A DNA stretch of 64,000 bases from Symbiodinium natans. Its lineage: Eukaryota > Sar > Dinophyceae > Suessiales > Symbiodiniaceae. Position 1 is the stretch's first letter. Each line of letters starts with the position of its first letter. Shown in pieces: positions 40,225-49,992 of the stretch. The position numbers and the translations under genes are program-made. A model generated the notes under the pieces. The model was not told where the DNA came from and made no database searches. It saw only the letters and a list, made by a program, of their open reading frames with translations. The stretch is from positions 1 through 64,000 of the forward strand of contig CAJNDS010001001.1 of the NCBI GenBank assembly GCA_905221605.1. Reading direction: 5' to 3'.

Positions 40225-40570
40225 TGCGGGTTTAGGGTTTAGGGTTTTCGGCTCACCTAGAACTTCGCCTAGAACTTATAGGGTTTCGGGGTTTAGGGTT
40301 CAGGGTTTAGGGCTTCAACTCCGCAACTCTCCCGAAACTTATGGGGTTTAGGGGTTTTGGGTTCAGCGCTGCGGGCTTAAACTACGACAATCCCGAAGCA
40401 AAGCCGCACCCTAACCCCCTAAGAAGCCTTTTTGTGCAACCTGCAGCAGCTCTAAGAGGTGCCAGGACCCTGAACCCCATGCAGGGTTTAAGGTTTAGGG
40501 TTGAGGGTTTCGGGTTTGGGGTGTTTCTTGTTTGGCTGGGGCTTCTTAGGGTTGAGGGTTGAGAAGTTCC
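40225..40570 (+). repeat. degenerate TTTAGGG tract
   Basis: Scattered TTTAGGG, TTGAGGG and TTCAGGG units leading up to the minisatellite. Confidence 0.65.
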
Positions 40571-40572
40571 CG

Positions 40573-43567
40573 GTAGGGTTAAGGTAGGGTAGGGTTGAGG
40601 TAGGATAGGGGTAGGGTAGGGCTAAGGTAGGGTAGGGGTAGGGTAGGGTTAAGGTAGGGTCGGGTAGGGTTAAGGTAGGGTAGGGGTAGGGTAGGGTTAA
40701 GGTAGGGTTTAGGGTAGGGTTAAGGTAGGGTAGGGGTAGGGTAGGGTTAAGGTAGGGTAGGGGAGGGGAGGGTTAAGGTAGGGTAGGGCAGGGATAAGGT
40801 AGTGTAGGGTAGGGTTAAGGAAGGGTAGGGTAGGGTAGGGTTGAGGTAGGGTCGGGTAGGGTTAAGGTAGGGTTAAGGTAGGGTAGGGGTAGGGTAGGGT
40901 TAAGGTAGGGCAGGGGTAGGGTTAAGGAGGGTAGGGTAGGGTTAAGGTAGGGTAGGGGTCGGGTAGGGTTAAGGTAGGGTAGGGTAGGGGTAAGGTAGGG
41001 TAGGGGTAGGGTTAAGGTAGGGTAGGGGAGGGTAGGGTTAAGGTAGGGCACGGGTAGGTAGGGTAGGGTAGGGTTGAGGTTAGGGTAGGGTAGGGTAGGG
41101 GTAGGGTAGGGTAGGGGTAGGGTAGGGGTAGGGGTAGGGGGTAGGGTTAGGTAGGGGTAGGGGAGGGTAGGGTTAAGGTAGGGTAGGGGTAGGGTAGGGG
41201 AGGGTTAAGGTAGGGTAGGTCAAGGTTAAGGGTAGTGGGGTTAAGGTAGGGTCAAGGTTAAGGCAGGGTAGTAGGGTTAAGGTAGGGTAGGGGTAGAGTA
41301 GGGTCAAGGTAGGGCAGGGTAGGGTAAAGGTAGGGTAGGGTAGGGTTAGGTAGGGTTAAGGTAAGTAGGGTAATTAGGGTAGGGTCAAGGTAGGGTAGGG
41401 TAGGGTTAAGGTAGGGTAGGGTAGGGATAAGGTAGGGTAGGGGTAGGGTAAGGTAGGTTAGGGTTAAGGTAGCGTACGGGTAGGGTAGGGTTAAGGTAGG
41501 GCAGGGGTAGGGTAGGGTTACGGGAGGGTTAAGGTAGGGTTAAGGTAGGGTTACTACCCTACCTTAACCCTACCCTACCCTACCTTAACTCTACCCTACC
41601 CTACCTTAAACCTACGCTACCCCTACCCTACCTTAAGTTTACCCTACCCCTACCCTACCTTAACCCTACCCTACCCCTACCTTAACCCTACCCTACCCTA
41701 ACTTTACCCTACCCTGCCCTACCTTGACCCTACTCTACCCCTACCCTACCTTAACCCTACTACCCTACCTTAACCTTACCCTACCCTACCTTAACCCTCC
41801 CCTACCCTACCCCTACTCTACCTTAGGGTTAAGACCTGAACCCGACCCTACCCCTACCCTACCTTAGCCCTACCCCCTACCACCCTACCCCTACCCTACC
41901 TTAACCCTACCCTACCCTGCCTTAACCCTACCCTACCCTGCCTTAACCCTACCCTACCCCTACCCTACCTCAACCCTACCCTACCTTCACCCGACCCTTC
42001 CCCTGCCCTACCTTAAGCCTACCGTACCCTAGCCTACCTTAACCCGACCCCTACCCTACCTTAGCCCTACCCTTACCCCAACCCTGCCCAACCTACCCTA
42101 CCCTACCTTAACCCTGCCCTACCTCCCGACCCTACCTCAACCCGACCCTACCTTAAACCTACCCCACCCCTACCTTACCTTAACCCTACCCTACCTTAAC
42201 CCTATCCTACCCCTACCCTACCTTAACCCTACCCTACCCCCAACCCTACCCACCCTACCTTGACCCCACCCTAACCCTACCTCAACCCTACCCTGCCCTA
42301 ACCCTACCCTACCCTACCCTACCCTACCTTGACCCTACCCGATCCCTGCCCTACCTTAACCCTACCCTCTACCTTAACCCTACCCTACCTTAACCCTACC
42401 CTACCCTGCCTCAACCCTACCCTACCCTCCCTTAACCCTACCCTACCCTGCCCTAATCCCTACCCTACCCCTACCCAACCTTAACCCTACCCTACCCTAC
42501 CTTGACCCTTCCACCTGGTAGGGTTAAGGTAAGGTAGGGGTAGGGTAGGGTTAAGGTAGGGTATGGGTAGGGTTAAGGTAGGGTAGGGTTAAGGTACGGC
42601 AGGGGTAGGGTAGGGCTATGGGAGGGGGGTAGGGTCAAGGTAGGGTAGGGTAGGGTTAAGGTTGGGTAGGGGTAGGCTAGGGATAAGGTAGGGTAGGGAA
42701 GGGTTAAGGTAGGGTAGGGCAGGGTAGGGTAGGGTAGGTAAGGTAGGGTAGGGGTAGGGTAGGGGGTAGGGTGAAGGTAGGGTAGGGTAGGGTTAAGGTA
42801 GGGAAGGGTAGGGTTAAGGTAGGGTAGGGGTAGGGTAGGGTTAAGGTAGGGTAGGGGTTAAGGTAGGGTAGGGTAGGGTAGGGTTAAGGTAGGGTAGGGT
42901 AGGGTTAAGGTAGTGTAGGGTAGGGTTAAGGGAGGGTAGGGGTAGGGTAGGGTTAAGGTAGGCCAGGGTTAAGGTAGGGTACAGGTAGGGTAGGGTTAAG
43001 GTAGGGCAGGGGTAGGGTAGGGTTACGGGAGGGTTAAGGTAGGGTTAAGGTAGGGTAGGGTCAAGGTAGGGTAGGGTAGGGTTAAGGTTGGGTAGGGTTA
43101 AGGTTGGGTAGGGGTAGGGTAGGGATAAGGTAGGGTAGGGTAGGGTAGAGTCGCGTTGAGGCAGGGTAGGGTAGGGTTAAGGTAGGGTAGGGTTAAGGTA
43201 GCGTAGGGTGAAGGTAGGGTAGGGTAGGGTTAGGGTAGGTCAGGTAGGGTAGGGGTAGGGTAGGGTAGGGGATAGGGTTAAGGTAGGGTAGGGGTAGGGT
43301 AGGGTTAAGGTAGGGTAGGGGTAGGGTAGGCGAGGGTTAAGGTAGGGTAGGGTAGGGTTAGGGTGAGGTAGGGTAGGGGTAGGGTAGGGGTAGGGTAGGG
43401 GTAGGGTAGGGGTAGGGTAGGGTAGGGTTAAGGTAGGGTTACGGTAGGGTAGGGTTAAGGTAGGGTAGGGTTAAGGTAGGGTAGGGTAGGGTTAGGGTAA
43501 GGTAGGGTAGGGGTAGCGTAGGGTTAAGGTAGGGTAGGGTAGGGTTAAGGTAGGGTAGGGTTAAGGT
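40573..43567. repeat. 3-kb TTAAGGTAGGG minisatellite with inverted middle third
   Basis: A tandem array built from TTAAGGTAGGGTAGGG and GTAGGGGTAGGG units, about 22 bp per higher-order unit. G-rich on the + strand at 40,573-41,552 and 42,518-43,567; C-rich at about 41,553-42,517. The left switch is near-palindromic (GGGTTAAGGTAGGGT, TACT, ACCCTACCTTAACCC). The right switch is less regular (CCTTCCACCTGG). Every run of G can join a quadruplex on one strand. Confidence 0.97.
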
Positions 43568-43569
43568 TA

Positions 43570-43605
43570 TTAAGGACTGTCAGTTTCTGGTTGAACATCC
43601 CAAGT
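43570..43605. mobile_element. family E right-end fragment at the minisatellite border
   Basis: TTAAGGACTGTCAGTTTCTG then GTTGAACATCCCAAG matches the right arm of family E (AAGGACTGC ... GGAACATCCCAAG). A possible worn left arm (GAGAAGTTCCCGGTA) lies at 40,561, just before the array. Confidence 0.55.
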
Positions 43606-43677
43606 CGAAGGTTTTTAGGGTTTAGTGTTTGGGGCTTTGAGTGCTCCGAGTGCAGAAGCTGGAGGAGTAACAAGTGA

Positions 43678-43745
43678 CTAAACCCTAAACCCTAAACCCC
43701 AAACCCTAAACCCTAAACCCGAAACCTAAACCCTAAACCCTAACG
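43678..43745 (-). repeat. CCCTAAA array
   Basis: About nine units with CCCCAAA, CCCGAAA and CCTAAA variants. Confidence 0.9.
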
Positions 43746-43907
43746 CCTAACTACGAAGCACCACCCTGCACCTGGACTTGAAACGAGAACCGGCTTCAAC
43801 ATGTGAGGCCCGTGGCATCTTTCCGCAGCTGCGCCAGAAGGCCTCAGCGCCACATGAGGACTGTGTGAGCCATTTGAGCAACAGCCGCAGAAGCCCAAAA
43901 CCCTAAA

Positions 43908-44007
43908 CTGCAAGGAATCTACTGTAATTACCCCATACAAGACCTAACAAATTAGAACACATAAATGAAAACAACACTAACTGCAAGGAATCTACTGTAA
44001 TTACCCC
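43908..44007. repeat. 27-bp perfect direct duplication around an AT-rich insert
   Basis: CTGCAAGGAATCTACTGTAA then TTACCCC occurs at 43,908-43,934 and 43,981-44,007. The 46 bp between are AT-rich (ATACAAGACCTAACAAATTA and onward), unlike the surroundings. Confidence 0.93.
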
Positions 44008-44112
44008 TAGGCCACCCCTCGCCCAGACAAGACAGCGACAGCAACACCCCCGGCTTCCTTCGACCTTCGTGGCCCTGAACTCTGAACCCACTGCGAGTTG
44101 CTTATAAGGGGC

Positions 44113-44203
44113 TTCGGTTTAGGGTTTAGGGTTTAGGGTTTAGGGTTTAGGGTTTAGGGTTTAGGGTTTAGGGTTTAGGGTTTAGGGTTTAGGGTTTAGG
44201 GTC
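44113..44203 (+). repeat. TTTAGGG array
   Basis: Thirteen pure units. Confidence 0.96.
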
Positions 44204-44451
44204 GAAAACTCGACTTGCAGGTTCATGGCGTACTTTTAACATGCCTGGCGGCTGTCGCAGGAAGCTTCCTGTCGAGCCAGCCACTTCTGCTCATACTTGC
44301 GAAGCCACTGGCAGCGCCTGCAACGCGGTTGCATCATGACTTCGGTCTCGAATTTTCGGGTTTGGGGTTTTGGCTTTAGGGTTTAGGGAAGTGGTTTAGG
44401 GCTGAGGGTTTAGGCTTGCTTCGATTCAACCGAAACGCCATGCTCCTGCTA

Positions 44452-44560
44452 CTGGTTTCTTTGTAGGGAATGAGGACATCAGGTGCCCTATATACTCCTT
44501 TGAAGGGTATATCTAGGGGGATTTGGGCCACCTCTTCCCTCATTCCCTACTAGGAACCAG
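44452..44560. mobile_element. foldback element, family N
   Basis: Starts CTGGTTTCTTTGTAGGGAAT then GAGGA; ends TCTTCCCTCATTCCCTACTA then GGAACCAG. The terminal inverted repeats are about 25 bp. Confidence 0.85.
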
Positions 44561-44586
44561 CGGGTCTTTCTATACCTTATGCACCT

Positions 44587-44622
44587 GACCCTAAACCCTA
44601 AACCCTAAACCCTAAACCCTAG
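44587..44622 (-). repeat. CCCTAAA array
   Basis: Five units. Confidence 0.9.
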
Positions 44623-44658
44623 GACACCCTGCACCCCGAAACGTGGGAGTCCTGCCTT

Positions 44659-44800
44659 CTACTATTTGCTTATAAGAACCTGCCGGGGAATGCACGCTAA
44701 AAATATCCCTACATCGCCCCGTATGAGGAAGAATAATTATGTGTTTTTGTTTTGTTTTTGTTTTTGTTGGGGGGGTGTTGTTGCTCAAGCAAATAGTAGT
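44659..44800. mobile_element. foldback element, family B (142 bp)
   Basis: CTACTATTTGCTTATAAGAA then CCTGCC; right end TGTTGCTCAAGCAAATAGTA then GT. Interior ATATCCCTACATCGCCCCGT then ATGAGGAAGAAT, as in the array at 27,143. Confidence 0.87.
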
Positions 44801-45040
44801 CGCTGGATTTGGGGAATGCCTTGGCATCAAAAAAGCATAAACTGAAAGCTAGCCAGGGCCCTCCCAGTAAATTGTCGACAACTGAATCCAATGCACATCG
44901 ATGACCATTAGGGGCCCTGACAACATACCGAAGTCTTCGACAAATGGCGAAACGAACAAGTAGGGCACGGGATACCAAGAAGCTGCAGTCGGTCTTTTCT
45001 CTCACCTGTTCCAACCAGCCAGCGAATCCATCGCGAAGGA
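44801..45040 (-). pseudogene. coding-like fragment cut by a family B element
   Basis: On the reverse strand an open frame of about 80 residues has natural composition (GWLEQVREKTDCSFLVSRAL ... CALDSVVDNLLGGPWLAFS). It runs into the family B terminus, which adds YYLLEQQ-type residues. An in-frame TGA lies just upstream. No domain is recognised. It could be an internal exon with the element in the neighbouring intron, or a broken gene. Confidence 0.3.
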
Positions 45041-45480
45041 GTCTTCACTGCCTTCTGCACTTTGATATCAAAAAAAGTGATCTACAAATGTAGAGGCTTA
45101 AAGTCCTGCATTCAAGACCTCGTGTAAGCCATCTAAGTTCACAAAGGCCTGACCATCACGACCGCCGTAGCCACTCTCGATCATCACTTGGGTGAAATGT
45201 TTGATCATCTTGATATAGGACTCCTTTGGGATCCAAGTTCCCCAAAATGGGGGTACCCTCCCTGGGGGGGGGGGGGGGGGCCGAGCCTTTTAAGGGGATT
45301 CTATTCTATTGGGCATACAAAAGGGCTACCCCTATTGGAAATAACCGTGTGGGACTCCTTCTCTGGGATGGTCACCCCGGCTGCCGTCAGTTTGGCCGCA
45401 GACTCCACGAAGACACGCGTCTGGAAATGTGGGCTCATGACACTGAACCTGGGTAGCCGAGCAACCGTATTACAATGAGG
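45041..45480. other. no gene recognised
   Basis: Unique sequence with a G run at about 45,265-45,281. The forward frame at 45,188-45,478 crosses that run, so its length depends on homopolymer calling. Confidence 0.4.
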
Positions 45481-45599
45481 GTATCCTAAACCCTAAACAC
45501 CTTTGAGCCCTATACCTACTATAATGAGGATATCATTCAGGATATTCTTTTCGGGGTTAGTTGCTTTAAAAGCGAAGCCAGAACTAAAAAAGGACAAAC

Positions 45600-45705
45600 G
45601 TACACAAAACCCTAAACCCTAAAACTTAGACCCTCTGTCTCTAGAACCCTAAACCCTAAACCCAAAACCCTAAATCCTAAACCCTAAACCCTAAACCCTA
45701 GACCG
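45600..45705 (-). repeat. CCCTAAA array, degenerate
   Basis: About twelve units in two blocks with CCCAAAA and TCCTAAA variants. Confidence 0.88.
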
Positions 45706-45799
45706 TACTACCATGCTGCCCAAGACACTGTGCATCGCCCACAGGGTGCCCATTGCGAAGCCACGTCTGGCCTGGCAATCCAAAACCAGGAACTGCATG

Positions 45800-45890
45800 C
45801 GCCCCTAAACCCTAAACCCTAAACCATAAACAACCCTTTTTAGACCCTAAGCCCCAAACCCCAAACCCTAAACCCTAAAACCGAAACCCG
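45800..45890 (-). repeat. CCCTAAA tracts
   Basis: Two short blocks, the second with CCCCAAA variants. Confidence 0.82.
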
Positions 45891-46016
45891 CCAAACTACT
45901 TCTTGTGAGGATGGCAAAAAAATCAACTCAATGAGCAACGGCTGCAGACACGCAATCAGATATTGCCCACCCAGCTCCCCGGTTAAGGGTTTAGGGTTTA
46001 GGGTTCCTCTCCAAAT

Positions 46017-46201
46017 TCACAGCACTTTTCTCTCGATACTGTGAGATCTGTGCATGAGCTGCACCGAAAAAACTGGCACAAAAGCCATGTGCCATAGCGC
46101 CGGGTGACAGTAGGAGTTGATTCGAAGGCCATACTGTGCCAAAGATCCCCCACTCGCATCCATGGCCGCCAGAACCTTCTGCAGGAGGTTGACTGTCTTC
46201 A
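46017..46201 (-). CDS. putative C-terminal exon, unrecognised
   Basis: The reverse frame reads VKTVNLLQKVLAAMDASGGS, then AQYGLRINSYCHPALWHMAF, then VPVFSVQLMHRSHS and ends in TGA at 46,017. It is preceded by TGGCATCAG, a plausible 3' splice site, and by an in-frame stop just beyond that. The composition looks like a real helical protein. It shares strand with the fragment at 46,585-46,800, so both may belong to one gene. No family is recognised. Confidence 0.3.
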
Positions 46202-46296
46202 CCTGATGCCACGGAGCGGGCACTATATGTCAGTCTTCGAGAATGTTACTTTGGCCGTTTCCCCAACACAAAAACCACACCGAACCCATGATTCCC

Positions 46297-46372
46297 CTAG
46301 GGTTTAGGGTTTAGGGTTTAGGGTTTAGGGTTTAGGGTTTAGGGTTTAGGGCTTAGGGTTTAGTGTTTAGGA
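46297..46372 (+). repeat. TTTAGGG array
   Basis: About ten units. It lies between two same-strand coding-like fragments. Confidence 0.95.
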
Positions 46373-46460
46373 CAAATGTTGGCCAAATCCTGGACTTTGG
46401 TTCTTCAGCCCGGTGAAAAGCCAGCGAAAGTTTCAAATCGCATTAACAATGCAAAATGCT

Positions 46461-46584
46461 TACTTGAAGGTTCGTGGGTACTTAGAAGTAGGGTTGTGAG
46501 TACCCGAAGTCATACTTACAATACTCCAAGTCATACTTACAGTACTCCTCACCCTACTTAGAAGTACCCATTAACCTCCAAGTA
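46461..46584. mobile_element. foldback element, family A (124 bp)
   Basis: TACTTGAAGGTTCGTGGGTA then CTTAGAAGTAGGGTTGTGAG; right side CTCACCCTACTTAGAAGTAC then CCATTAACCTCCAAGTA. The arms pair over about 44 bp. The interior has a short tandem of AAGTCATACTTACA. Confidence 0.92.
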
Positions 46585-46800
46585 ATCCCATCCGCCAGAG
46601 TCGCATAGTGAGCTTGCAGCGTCACATTCAGAAGGGCGGGTTTTGTTGGATCCAACTTGAAGCTGCTGCTTCCGCCCAGGCTATGCTGTTGAAGCTTGGC
46701 CACATACATCTCAAAGATGTCCTTCTCACTGGCTGCGCGGAAACTCATGAAGCCATTCAGAAGCAACCGCACCTTCTCCTGACTCGCAGGCCAGCTGAGT
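46585..46800 (-). CDS. putative exon ending at a family A element, unrecognised
   Basis: The reverse strand reads about 72 residues of natural composition: SLSWPASQEKVRLLLNGFMS, then FRAASEKDIFEMYVAKLQQH, then SSFKLDPTKPALLNVTLQAH and YATLADG. It then enters the family A terminus, which supplies a stop within about ten codons. The other edge is a TTTAGGG array at 46,804. I consider this the most protein-like stretch in the window but cannot name it. If the A element is an intron, the frame would resume below 46,461. Confidence 0.38.
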
Positions 46801-46803
46801 GAT

Positions 46804-46885
46804 GAGGGTTTAGGGTTTAGGGTTTCGGGTTTAGGGTTTAGGGATGATCCCAGCGCCCCCGTAGTTGGTTTAGGGTTTAGGCTTT
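46804..46885 (+). repeat. TTTAGGG tracts
   Basis: Two short tracts separated by about 25 bp, between coding-like fragments. Confidence 0.85.
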
Positions 46886-46891
46886 AGGGGT

Positions 46892-47125
46892 TTGCAATTA
46901 TTTCAGAAAGACAAGGCCAAACTCGCCTCGGCCCTCGGCCCTGTGCCATCTGAGACTGCCTATATGGGGCCAATACAATTTCCCGAATTCCCCTCCTCTG
47001 CATCCAGCAAACCGCCCCACCTCGACCCGCCCCCACCCACCTGGAATGACCCCATGCAAGGGCTCACCTATTTTGACTTTGGATCCCTCCTTTGCGCAGC
47101 TATGGACCCACCTGAACAATCCTGA
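46892..47125 (+). other. coding-like stretch, strand uncertain
   Basis: The forward frame reads KDKAKLASALGPVPSETAYM and then a Pro-rich part ending TYFDFGSLLCAAMDPPEQS. The reverse frame at 46,898-47,215 is also open and Gly-rich. The forward version looks more natural. Unrecognised. Confidence 0.22.
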
Positions 47126-47286
47126 ACCACTACATACGAAATACGGCGAATCACGCGCCAAACTCGCTTCGAGACAGCAAGCATCCGGCTGCCTACCATA
47201 CCTATGAACCGGCACTTCACAACTTCAAAGGGTGGACTGAAAGTGGCCATGTTCTCTCTTAAAGGACCAAAAGAACCCTCAAGTTG
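47126..47286 (-). other. coding-like stretch, unrecognised
   Basis: The reverse frame reads QLEGSFGPLRENMATFSPPF then EVVKCRFIGMVGSRMLAVSK. The upstream edge is the family U element at 47,286. It has the same strand as the two putative exons below it. Confidence 0.2.
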
Positions 47287-47371
47287 GGTCATAGACCCTA
47301 TACTACTCTAATTTATTTTTCGGGTATAGTATAGGAACCCGAAACCCTTGTAGGGGATCATGTGGGCCCCT
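47286..47371. mobile_element. family U element
   Basis: GGGTCATAGACCCTATACTA then CTCTAATTTA; interior pair CTATACTAC and GTATAGTATAGG; ends GGATCATGTGGGCCCC. Confidence 0.55.
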
Positions 47372-47501
47372 CAGGTCACTGGCCACGTACCCGACCGGCC
47401 TCACTTTCGTAGAAGAGGTTCATCCTCTGCACCATTGTTTGGGGGGGGGGGGGTACTATTTGAAACATGATCATTTTTGATCCTTATTGGGCTTAAGTAT
47501 T

Positions 47502-47548
47502 CCTAAACCCTAAACCCTAAACCCTAAACCCTAAACCCTAAACCCTAA
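47502..47548 (-). repeat. CCCTAAA array
   Basis: Seven units running into an A-rich stretch. Confidence 0.93.
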
Positions 47549-47704
47549 ACCCTAAAAAAATAAAAAAGGGTTTTCAAACAATGACCCCAGTCCTAGGGTG
47601 CTCCACAGTGCCATATGTGCCGTCAGCACACCGGGCCAGCACTGCATTCGGACCGTTGGAGGAGGAGCCCAGCGGCATGTTCCTGAAGATCGAGATGAAC
47701 CCTC

Positions 47705-47770
47705 AAGGGTTTCGGGTTTAGGTTTAGGGTTTAGGGTTTAGGGTTGAGGGTTGAGGGTTTAGGGTTTGTG
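47705..47770 (+). repeat. TTTAGGG/TTGAGGG tract
   Basis: About eight units, two TTGAGGG adjacent. Confidence 0.85.
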
Positions 47771-47828
47771 GTTCACAAACCTTAACAAGGAGATATGAAT
47801 ATAGGAGTCTAGACCCACGAGCAACCCA

Positions 47829-47955
47829 GCAATAAAAAGGGTGCACTTTTTTCGGTTTGAAGGGGCTTAGAAGGGAACCAGCCCTCCCCCCCCCCCCCCC
47901 CAAAAAAAAAGGGGGGAAAAAGGGCCTACTCTGGGTAGAAGTATAGGGTCTATGA
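47829..47955. mobile_element. family D element
   Basis: AATAAAAAGGGTGCACTTTT then TTTGAAGGGGCTTAGAAGGG and AACC; then a C run, an A run and GGGGGGAAAAAGGGCCTACT then CTGGGTAG. The C-run/A-run sits in the loop. Confidence 0.65.
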
Positions 47956-48154
47956 CCCTAAACCCCAATTCTCGGGTTCGTTTGGTCCCACAGGGTTCCT
48001 GTCGTTGATAAAGGTGAGCACGCCCGCCGAATCCCAGAACCCTGTCTGGTCTTCCATGGCTTTCCTTGGCTGTTCAGTGGCCCCTGGGGAAGCCAAAAAA
48101 GTAACAAAAACAAAAAACAAAATGTACCTGTATATATATATATAGATAGATATG

Positions 48155-48256
48155 TACCTTCAGAACCCAAAGCCTACTTTTGTAGTTTGCATAAGAATCC
48201 TTTAAGGGTCTCTAAATTAAGAGCCTACAAAAAAGTAGGTTTGGGTTCTCAGGGTA
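48155..48256. mobile_element. foldback element, family C (best copy)
   Basis: TACCTTCAGAACCCAAAGCC then TACTTTTGTAG; right side CCTACAAAAAAGTAGGTTTG then GGTTCTCAGGGTA. The terminal inverted repeats are about 30 bp. Confidence 0.88.
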
Positions 48257-48278
48257 TACATATAAGAATATTAAGAAT

Positions 48279-48349
48279 GTGAATACTATGAATAATATTA
48301 ATATTATTAATAATAATAATAATATGTGCAATATATATATATATATATG
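48279..48349. repeat. AAT/TA microsatellite
   Basis: AATATTAATAATAATAATAA-type repeats, then a (TA)n run just before the TAC tract. Confidence 0.9.
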
Positions 48350-48797
<448 letters not shown>

Positions 48798-48953
48798 ACA
48801 CTACCACCGCACAGGCTGGTTTCCGACCCAACTTGGCCAGGATGGTGTCATCGGGCTGGAGCGAATCGGGACATAGCCCGAACTTGCCAGGCAGTTTGTA
48901 CAGCTTCGAGAGCAGAGGCCCTCGGACTCCTTCCTTAGCTCAGCTCTAGGAGG

Positions 48954-49008
48954 TGGGTTTGGGGTTTAGGGTTTGGGGTTTAGGGTTTGGGGTTTAGGGT
49001 TTAGGGAT
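48954..49008 (+). repeat. TTTGGGG-TTTAGGG dimer array
   Basis: Three copies of the 14-base dimer TTTGGGGTTTAGGG followed by single units. Confidence 0.92.
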
Positions 49009-49117
49009 TAGAGCTTGGTCCCAAGCATCCACGCACGATGTGCTGGATGGCTAGATCTACACAGAAGGTCTGAAGTAGGTTCAGATGGGATGCCGCAGGT
49101 GCCAATAGTCGAACACA

Positions 49118-49336
49118 TCACCCTCCAAAACACGTGGTTGTCATGTGTTCCGCCCCAAAAGCCGTTCTCAAGGTGGATCGAATTGGCCGGTTATTCGGTA
49201 CCCTGACTCTGACTGATCTCCTACCGGTTGCCAACCTACGCCAAGCTTCCTCTCGGGCTTCTTCAGCTAGCCCGCTCTTCCTGATGAGCTCGCTGATCTC
49301 CGAAGATGTAGGCACAAAACTCACCTGGAGAACCAC
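49118..49336 (-). CDS. putative exon, unrecognised
   Basis: The reverse frame is strongly helical and charged: VPTSSEISELIRKSGLAEEA, then REEAWRRLATGRRSVRVRVP, then NNRPIRSTLRTAFGAEHMTT and a TGA at 49,118. The antisense frame at 49,134-49,358 is also open but is less natural. It lies in a 900-bp block without telomere-like units. No family is recognised. Confidence 0.3.
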   Translation of the reverse strand: MVLQVSFVPTSSEISELIRKSGLAEEAREEAWRRLATGRRSVRVRVPNNRPIRSTLRTAFGAEHMTTTCFGG

Positions 49337-49382
49337 CTATTTAATAAGAGCTTCGTAGCCAACACCTGTCCCAAAACATACC

Positions 49383-49730
49383 ATGACTGAAGCAATAAGA
49401 GAAATGCAGCACCAGCTCACATTTCCAATGTTGATACTTTCTGTCTGCTCCAAATCCTCTGGTCAATGGCAGCATGCAAGACGGAAGCGAGATCTGGACG
49501 CACTCCAGAACACTGCTGAAGAAGAACGACCAGCAGCGAAAAGCAGCGGACCGGCATCATGGCTGAAATTCGCAGAGAAACGAAATGATCGAATCGAAGC
49601 CTGGCGACAGCTTGAGCCCGTGCGGAAAAGAACATCACATGCAACAAATGCAGGGGTACACTTGGATCTCTGTGCCCACAGAGACATCGCAACACAAAGG
49701 CCAGCAGGCATGCATCATATTCGCCCTTGA
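49383..49730 (+). CDS. putative small protein or exon, unrecognised
   Basis: 115 codons from a true ATG to a stop (MTEAIREMQHQLTFPMLILS ... SSGPASWLKFAEKRNDRIEA). The middle is rich in Arg, Lys, Glu and Ala and probably helical. The opposite strand is open over 118 codons too, so the strand is uncertain. No signal peptide or known motif is visible. Confidence 0.22.
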   Translation: MTEAIREMQHQLTFPMLILSVCSKSSGQWQHARRKRDLDALQNTAEEERPAAKSSGPASWLKFAEKRNDRIEAWRQLEPVRKRTSHATNAGVHLDLCAHRDIATQRPAGMHHIRP

Positions 49731-49939
49731 AACCCTCTGAAAGAGGAGAAACAAAAACACAAGACAAAAACACCTCTGAAGCTATTCCTAAGCCAGCCCT
49801 CTTGAACCCCCCCCAAATTTAAAGACAAGCCGCATCAAAACAAACAAAATTTCCACGGTCGTGAAACCCGTGTCCTTTGACCCCAAGGTTTCGACACGTG
49901 GGCTCAAAGACTTTGGGATGGGTGGGAGCAGGGGTGGGG

Positions 49940-49990
49940 GAGAGGGGTTTAGGGTTTAGGGTTTATGGTTTAGGGTTTAGGGCTTAGGGT
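49940..49990 (+). repeat. TTTAGGG tract
   Basis: Six units, one TTTATGG. Confidence 0.88.
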
Positions 49991-49992
49991 GG

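Noticed and set aside
40815-41051. Reverse-strand frame of 78 codons rich in Tyr, Pro, Leu and Asn
   Set aside because: It is a translation of the TTAAGGTAGGG minisatellite.
45211-45370. A further foldback family around the G run
   Set aside because: GGACTCCTTTGGGATCC and GGGACTCCTTCTCTGGGAT are direct rather than inverted, and no second copy was found.
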